Source: Lachnospiraceae bacterium (GTDB lineage Bacteria > Bacillota > Clostridia > Lachnospirales > Lachnospiraceae). From it: 53,564 nucleotides of DNA. Positions 49,073-53,564 of the stretch are shown here, piece by piece. Location: contig JAQVCW010000025.1 of NCBI GenBank assembly GCA_028689585.1, positions 1 to 53,564 on the forward strand, given 5' to 3'. Each line of letters starts with the position of its first letter. Positions within the stretch are counted from its first letter, which is position 1. Below the pieces are notes generated by a model that was given only the letters and a program-made list of their open reading frames with translations, had not been told where the DNA came from and made no database searches. The position numbers and the translations under genes are program-made.

Positions 49073-50284
49073 TCATACATAAGGATCGTACTTTTTCTTG
49101 ATCTCCTTCGTTTGAGTTTCCATTCTATCTTTTACTGCAGGATTATTTGCTGAACACTCTTTGCATATGCCCAGGTTTATATGTCCCTTTCCACCATACG
49201 AAACAAACTCATTCTCTTTTGCAATCTTTCCACAATAGTCACATTTAATCCAGCGATTGCCTTCTCCATCTCTAACCTGGGTTTCTTGTTGTAAAAAATT
49301 GGCCTCCATGTTATGTTTGAAATCTTCTTCTCGCCTGCGTATATCCTCCTGCCGCTTTTCTTCTTCGAGCCTATGTTTTTCTTCGATCTCTCTTCTACGT
49401 TTTACTATTTCCTCATGTTGACGCCGTCTCTCATTTTCAACCTCTAAAAAAAGCTTCTCTCGTTCTTCCTGTAAACGCCTCTCCTCCGCAAGAGCCTCTT
49501 TTTCATGTTCAACTCTCTGTTTTTCCAATACGATGCGCCTTGCCTTCTCCATTTCCAAGTTCTGTTCAAACTCACGTCGTGCCTCGGCCACACTTACAGC
49601 AATATCCGACCCATTAAATAGTACTTCTCCGTTTGGGGTAATTGCAAAACCCTTTAAATTTCCACTAGCTACTGTCATTTCTTTCCACAAATCATCTATA
49701 TCTTGTGCATAAAAAACCGTATCTAATTCTGCATCATTGTAGCTTTCTTCTCCCAGGGTAAGCAATAAACAGTACCCTTGCCTATCCTGTATTTTCATAA
49801 GTCCTTCCGGATACTGTCCACAGCTACCACCATTTGACGAGTCAACAACATAAATAATATGTATTCCCTTGCTATTATCTTCTAGTATAGTAAGTTTTTC
49901 TTCTGATAAATTCACTCTATCCCGACAATAGCTAAGTGCTATTTTCTTTTCTTTAGACAAGAAAGTAAATTCATATTTTCGATTTATATCATCAACAGCA
50001 TGTATTGCAACACGTGATTCAATATCGGCCGCACCAATTTTGTCATCAAGCCAACATTTAAGTACAATCTTTGAATCTACTGAGATTTTCCCCTCCATAA
50101 TAACCTTACAATCCAGATTCGAACTTCCATCCTTAATTCTAAAATGTTGTTCTCTAAGGTTTTTATCCCCTGCAACTAATATGAGGTTTGCTCCACATCC
50201 ACAAGGACAAAACAACTCATTTCTCTGACTTTTTATTCTTAAAACTTTAAGTTTCTCTGGAATATTAATCTGCTGACCATTCAC
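49073..50284 (-). CDS. CoiA-like zinc-finger and coiled-coil protein, start codon region broken
   Basis: The 403-residue product begins near an N-terminal zinc ribbon (FCPCGCGANLILVAG, then EQHFRIK) like the competence protein CoiA N-terminal region. It continues through an alpha/beta domain (about 60-225), a long Glu/Arg-rich coiled coil (about 230-330) and a C-terminal four-Cys zinc element (CDYCG...CKEC). Upstream in frame the sequence reads ATG GCA TAA, then 20 more sense codons, as if codon 3 became a stop; GTG 50284 is the only good restart. It lies near other nucleic-acid genes. Function is unknown; the CoiA resemblance is limited to the N-terminus. Confidence 0.65.
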   Translation of the reverse strand: MNGQQINIPEKLKVLRIKSQRNELFCPCGCGANLILVAGDKNLREQHFRIKDGSSNLDCKVIMEGKISVDSKIVLKCWLDDKIGAADIESRVAIHAVDDINRKYEFTFLSKEKKIALSYCRDRVNLSEEKLTILEDNSKGIHIIYVVDSSNGGSCGQYPEGLMKIQDRQGYCLLLTLGEESYNDAELDTVFYAQDIDDLWKEMTVASGNLKGFAITPNGEVLFNGSDIAVSVAEARREFEQNLEMEKARRIVLEKQRVEHEKEALAEERRLQEEREKLFLEVENERRRQHEEIVKRRREIEEKHRLEEEKRQEDIRRREEDFKHNMEANFLQQETQVRDGEGNRWIKCDYCGKIAKENEFVSYGGKGHINLGICKECSANNPAVKDRMETQTKEIKKKYDPYV

Positions 50285-50341
50285 AACCGTATAAATTGTT
50301 TCTATTCCAATGTACTTTCCATCGCAAAGGGCAACTGTCCG

Positions 50342-50350
50342 TTATGCCAT
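50342..50350 (-). other. Probable original start with in-frame stop at codon 3
   Basis: On the minus strand ATG (50348-50350), GCA and TAA (50342-50344) run directly into open frame RTVALCDGKYIGIETIYTVV, which continues into the CoiA-like protein at GTG 50284. If TAA were a sense codon, the gene would gain 22 residues. Confidence 0.5.
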
Positions 50351-50463
50351 ACATCAATCACTACCTTTCCACAATTTAGATTACACTATTTCATAGAATC
50401 AAGTTCACTTACACCTGGGATAACTGAGATTCTATACACGTTTATACAATACTCCCTGGTGCA

Positions 50464-50865
50464 CTAAGGCATTTTTCTTTTGATTTTTTCAATTAAAGTG
50501 ATATCCGCTGGTAGCCATTGAACATCATATAATTGTTCCCTGGATAACCATTTTGCTGCTTTTGCTTCTAACAACGTAAGATTCCCTTTTACGACTTCGC
50601 ACCAGAAACAATCCATTGAAAGATGGAATGTTGGATAATCATATTCTACCGTATGAATGAGCTCCCCTACTTTGATGTCTGTTTCCAGTTCTTCTCTTAT
50701 TTCTCGTATCAGAGCTTGCTCTGGTGTTTCCCCCAATTCAATTTTACCGCCTGGGAATTCCCACTTACCTTTAAATTCACCATAACCTCTAGCTGTAGCA
50801 AATATCTGTTTCTTATTTTTTATGCTATCACATATCACAGCAGCAACAACTCTAACTGTTTTCAT
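50464..50865 (-). CDS. NUDIX hydrolase, MutT-like
   Basis: The 133-residue protein carries a perfect Nudix box, GGKIELGETPEQALIREIREELE, at about residues 38-60 (G-x5-E-x7-R-E-U-x-E-E-x-G-U form). Its N-terminus VRVVAAVICDSIKNKKQIFATARG resembles MutT-type (8-oxo)dGTP diphosphatases. It hydrolyses nucleoside diphosphate-linked compounds to a monophosphate and diphosphate in the cytoplasm. Fe and Mg dependence follow from the box. It stands alone in a region of decayed genes. Confidence 0.93.
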   Translation of the reverse strand: MKTVRVVAAVICDSIKNKKQIFATARGYGEFKGKWEFPGGKIELGETPEQALIREIREELETDIKVGELIHTVEYDYPTFHLSMDCFWCEVVKGNLTLLEAKAAKWLSREQLYDVQWLPADITLIEKIKRKMP

Positions 50866-51111
50866 ATCCGTATTTACTCTTTAACACCAAGCAACTATTC
50901 CTTGGTCCGGAGTCTTCCCTTCCGCAAATTCATCGCGTAGTCTACTTATCACATGGGAAGCATATTAATACCACTCTTCATCATTTTGGCAGTTGGCAGC
51001 TCATCCTCTGTAAGTGGTAGCTCTCCATATGGTTTTCTGGATAATATCTATAAACCATATCAGCATCACTTTTGTTTTCTAAAATAAATGTGACCATAGA
51101 TCCTGTCGCTT

Positions 51112-51795
51112 TTATATAAATTCGATCAACTTATTATTGATGCATATCTCATAATTCAATGTCCGTTTATCATTTCCAGTAAAAGTCACATAAAGCATAC
51201 CTTCCTGCAATTTTGTCACAGTACCAACTCCATATGTTTTATGCTTTATTTTCTTGCCTTTCATGCCTACACCTGATGAGTTGTTTCTCTTTGGAGCTTT
51301 CTTCATATTCTTTACAAACTCAGCATCAGCATTTTTTCCATTTTTCTTATAATCATCCATATCCTTAAAAACAAGCCCTGTCGGTTTCTTTACATCATTA
51401 TCTGGAACCGGCCTTACAGGATACATCCAAACCTGGCGATCAATACCATCTTCGTCTGGCTGCGTTTCTGTATATGGCTTATCTACTAATTCAATTCTTC
51501 CACAGTAAATATATTCACCGGCATCAATAACCTCAAATAAATGGACATCGACTCCATTGTGAGCACATTCAGCTAAAGTTGCATTTTGCGCCCAATGAAT
51601 ATCCTGGTCCCCTGATTTGCCCCATACATATTCTCTATTGTACTTTTCTTTCATGAACCTGTAAAGTTCTCCAAGATACTCCAATGACATTTGATATCTT
51701 ACATCTGGACCCGGACAAATAAAGCTATGTTCTCCAGTACCATCTTCTTTGTTTCCTGTGTTACCTAAAACGGGTGCATGTCCAGCACCAATCAC
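51112..51795 (-). pseudogene. SRA-like (ScoMcrA-type) domain protein, 5'-truncated
   Basis: The 227-residue frame has a central domain with NATLAECAHNGVDVHLFEV followed by YIYCGRIELVDKPYTETQPDEDG and WMYPVRP, which resembles SRA-like modified-base-binding domains of McrA-type restriction enzymes. It ends with a small SH3/tudor-like barrel (KIKHKTYGVGTVTKLQEGMLYVTF). The sequence becomes homologous only after a junction at about 51785, where it fuses to a kinase fragment on the same strand in another frame. GTG 51795 has no ribosome binding site of its own. I infer loss of the 5' part. Confidence 0.55.
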
Positions 51796-51895
51796 CGTCC
51801 AGAAAGACGCTGTTATCCAACTTCAGCTTTAAAATCTGGCAGGTGGCTGTCTTTCCTACACCCATGGTTCCATCAATCATGTGTAACCTTTTCAC
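51761..51895 (-). pseudogene. N-terminal fragment of P-loop nucleotide kinase
   Basis: A GTG start (51895) with GGAGGG eight bases upstream opens a frame of 44 residues: VKRLHMIDGTMGVGKTATCQ, then ILKLKLDNSVFLDGDWCW, then TCTRFR and a stop. The Walker A GTMGVGKT and following FLDGDWCW are those of a small AAA_33-type nucleotide kinase that normally continues with DM-PF for about 130 more residues. The match breaks off right where the SRA-like gene begins, so a deletion joined two genes. Confidence 0.65.
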
Positions 51896-51950
51896 TGTCT
51901 CAACCCTCCAATAATATACCTGACCAACGAATTCCTTTCCATTCCCTGCT

Positions 51951-52571
51951 TTATTTCTTCGTTTGTTCCTGAACCCTAAACATTATCATCTGACGAAGCA
52001 ATTCATATGGCATCGGTTTATCATATGGCAACTGTAATGTGCCTTTTGAATATTTGTAATCCGCAAAACCGTCCTTAAATGCTTCAATAGCGCTTGGGGA
52101 CGGATGAAAACCCAGATGTTTCTTTTCCCCTGAAAAATGAACAAGATTACCGTTAAGCACAAAAGTAGCCATACCCCAGGAAATCTTCTCGGTGATATCC
52201 GGTGAACACTCTAAAATAATCTGCCGTAACGTTTCCATACGCTGCCGCACATCACCGCTGTAGCTTGCAATATATTCATCTACAGTAGAAAACGCCGGTT
52301 TTGGCTTTTCCCGTTCTTCCAGGGTCACATGCACCATATCTCCCGGCTGTTTGCCAGTCTTTGTGCGAATATCTTTTCGGACACCAATGATATGACATGG
52401 CGTACCCATCTTCACCACCTGTCCGTCATAGGGCTCGCCGTCAAAAGTTGCGTGTACCGGCAGCCGTAATTTTCCGAAAATCGCTTTTATATCGAAAGGC
52501 ACCTCTACATATGCAGCATCCATATCCAGATTTTTTATTAGAACTGCGTCAAATTCAAGTTTTTTCTTCAT
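51951..52571 (-). CDS. DUF1905/DUF1801 two-domain protein
   Basis: The 206-residue protein joins an N-terminal DUF1905 barrel ([47 protein letters not shown]) to a C-terminal DUF1801/YdhG-like domain ([64 protein letters not shown]). The second resembles the iron chaperone-like YdhG group; no firm enzymatic role is known. AAGGAGAGAGAAA precedes ATG 52571; an extension to 52589 is less likely. Confidence 0.88.
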   Translation of the reverse strand: MKKKLEFDAVLIKNLDMDAAYVEVPFDIKAIFGKLRLPVHATFDGEPYDGQVVKMGTPCHIIGVRKDIRTKTGKQPGDMVHVTLEEREKPKPAFSTVDEYIASYSGDVRQRMETLRQIILECSPDITEKISWGMATFVLNGNLVHFSGEKKHLGFHPSPSAIEAFKDGFADYKYSKGTLQLPYDKPMPYELLRQMIMFRVQEQTKK

Positions 52572-52719
52572 TTTCTCTCTCCTTATCAAGATTGAGTTTC
52601 ATACCTTCCACTTTCATGCATTGGAAAATAAATTATACTTTACAAGCAATTCACCTATTTTGTGCTATACATACTAATTTTTTCAACTCGGCAGATTGGA
52701 ATTTCCTTATAAAGCTATG

Positions 52720-53232
52720 TTATCCCTTTTCGTAAACTAATTCTGCAAACTGTCCATATTTTTTTACAGATTTCAGCCGAAAGCGCTTTAATTCCTCTTT
52801 TTGCGTAAACAAAGGAATCCCTATCCCCAATAATACGGGTGCAACCTGCATTATAATATGGTCAACCATGTTATTATTCAACAGAGGTCTCAATATCGTG
52901 TTGCCGCCGATAATCCAGATATTCTTGTCTTTGTCTATCTGTTTTACAAATTCCACAACATCAGCATTTATGAATATGAATCCATTTTGAGATAAATCAC
53001 TGGCATGGGTAAAAACATAATTTTGGGTAGTCGGATAGAAATCCCAAATATTTTCTGCTTTTTCTATTTCATTAAATGTTCTTTTACCCATAATCGTAAT
53101 ATCCATTTTTTTATAAAACTCTTCATAATCTGTTTCCGTTGTAGTGCCAGTTTGATAAAGCCAATCTACATTATGGGCTTTGTCAGCAAGATATCCATCC
53201 ATAGTAATACAGCCATAAAAATATATGCTCAT
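52720..53232 (-). CDS. Dihydrofolate reductase family protein (RibD C-terminal-like)
   Basis: The 170-residue protein has a dihydrofolate reductase-like fold as found in RibD C-terminal domain and YyaP/YwjB proteins: ITMDGYLAD, MGKRTFNEI, FTHASDLSQNG, the NADPH-loop IWIIGGNTILRPLLNNNMVDHIIM, and final helix/strand LFTQKEELKRFRLKSVKKYGQFAELVYEKG. It probably reduces a pterin- or flavin-like small molecule with NADPH; whether it has true DHFR activity is doubtful. GGAGCATGAGAT precedes the ATG. Confidence 0.92.
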   Translation of the reverse strand: MSIYFYGCITMDGYLADKAHNVDWLYQTGTTTETDYEEFYKKMDITIMGKRTFNEIEKAENIWDFYPTTQNYVFTHASDLSQNGFIFINADVVEFVKQIDKDKNIWIIGGNTILRPLLNNNMVDHIIMQVAPVLLGIGIPLFTQKEELKRFRLKSVKKYGQFAELVYEKG

Positions 53233-53264
53233 ATCTCATGCTCCGATCATCTTCAAATTAAATA

Positions 53265-53369
53265 TTATACTTCTTCAACCTCATAAACCCTGACAATTTT
53301 ATCTATTATTTCTTTTAAAGTTTCAACAGTACCTTGACTTGTATTCAAGTAATGGTTAATATAACTCAT
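53265..53369 (-). CDS. Short hypothetical frame or gene remnant, 34 aa
   Basis: The frame encodes MSYINHYLNTSQGTVETLKE followed by IIDKIVRVYEVEEV. The charged helical composition looks protein-like, but the ribosome binding site is poor (CAAAGAAAA) and no family is recognised. It may be the last part of a gene disrupted by the repeat cluster that begins 75 bp upstream. Confidence 0.25.
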   Translation of the reverse strand: MSYINHYLNTSQGTVETLKEIIDKIVRVYEVEEV

Positions 53370-53442
53370 TTTTCTTTGGATTGCTTATGATGACCTTTTT
53401 CCTATAAAAAGGCCAGCAAACCAACCACCAAAACCTCCTACG

Positions 53443-53525
53443 GTTATCCCGACCTTTGAGTTATCCCGACCTTTGCCCAAAGTGCTGATAAATACGAACT
53501 TTTTCTTCTGAAAGGTCGGGATAAC
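53443..53525. repeat. Direct and inverted copies of GTTATCCCGACCTTT
   Basis: Two direct copies (53443-53457 and 53460-53474) are spaced by 17 bp, and an exact inverted copy follows at 53511-53525 and runs into TTTTT. The arrangement could be a transposon or integrative-element end, or a terminator-type hairpin. The rest of any element lies outside the window. Confidence 0.6.
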
Positions 53526-53564
53526 TTTTTGTACTTTAAACGATGCGGCTCAACCTCTACGGGC

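Noticed and set aside
50949-51046. Gene fragment reading RKPYGELPLTEDELPTAKMMKSGINMLPM on the minus strand
   Set aside because: Protein-like and possibly the end of a decayed gene, but it has no start, upstream frame is closed by TAG, and no family is recognised.
53543-53564. Possible start of a plus-strand gene (MRLNLYG) at the window edge
   Set aside because: Only seven codons are visible and no ribosome binding site precedes the ATG.

Overview
The window reads as chromosome of an anaerobic, low-GC Gram-positive bacterium of the Lachnospiraceae type (Clostridia). Position 1 lies inside the 5' end of a 16S rRNA gene on the minus strand, whose first variable region has a Lachnospiraceae-like sequence. 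Strong AGGAGG ribosome binding sites, TTG and GTG starts, a BlaI/M56 regulator pair, small Cys-rich DUF3795 proteins and large hybrid kinases fit that assignment. Almost everything is on the minus strand, apart from a five-gene plus-strand block at 41.4-45.0 kb. Genus and species cannot be fixed from the sequence alone.

Layout. 0-0.6 kb: 16S rRNA 5' end, long leader and rrn promoter. 0.6-3.4 kb: small accessory genes (YjbR, GNAT, CmpB-type membrane protein, PQ-loop-like protein, one truncated gene). 3.6-14.3 kb: an eleven-gene redox operon in the order hdrB-hdrC-hdrA-flxD-flxC-flxB-flxA-frdB-frdA-fumA-fumB. 14.4-16.6 kb: an MMPL/RND exporter. 16.7-19.3 kb: a TetR-headed envelope/stress-type cluster. 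19.3-21.4 kb: a GntR (YtrA-type) regulated ABC transporter ending in a 25-residue micro-protein. 21.6-23.8 kb: an AT-rich AAA-ATPase plus TOPRIM pair that looks like a defence system. 23.9-41.0 kb: a 17 kb operon of five giant signalling proteins (one REC/GGDEF/EAL/PAS protein and four hybrid histidine kinases). 41.0-41.3 kb: a roughly 276-bp imperfect palindrome. 41.4-45.0 kb: BlaI, M56 protease and an ABC exporter. 45.0-53.6 kb: small accessory genes, several broken or truncated, ending in a repeat cluster at the window edge.

The main biological proposal is the 3.6-14.3 kb operon. A complete flavin-based electron-bifurcating module (FlxABCD-HdrABC) is co-transcribed with a soluble flavoprotein/iron-sulfur fumarate reductase pair and a two-subunit iron-sulfur fumarase, with no membrane anchor or quinone-binding subunit. 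The gene set suggests that malate is dehydrated to fumarate, and that fumarate, rather than a thiol disulfide, accepts the high-potential electrons from HdrBC while ferredoxin takes the low-potential ones, both supplied by NADH through FlxA. This is inference from gene content. A sigma-A-type promoter and a near-match to a Rex (NADH/NAD+ sensor) operator precede the operon.

The signalling operon carries two complete extracytoplasmic sensor kinases with tandem solute-binding domains, two PAS-rich cytoplasmic hybrid kinases, and a protein able in principle both to make and to degrade c-di-GMP. No HPt protein or DNA-binding response regulator is present. Palindromes or half-sites matching the expected operators lie at the GntR and BlaI promoters, so those two transporter operons look self-regulated.
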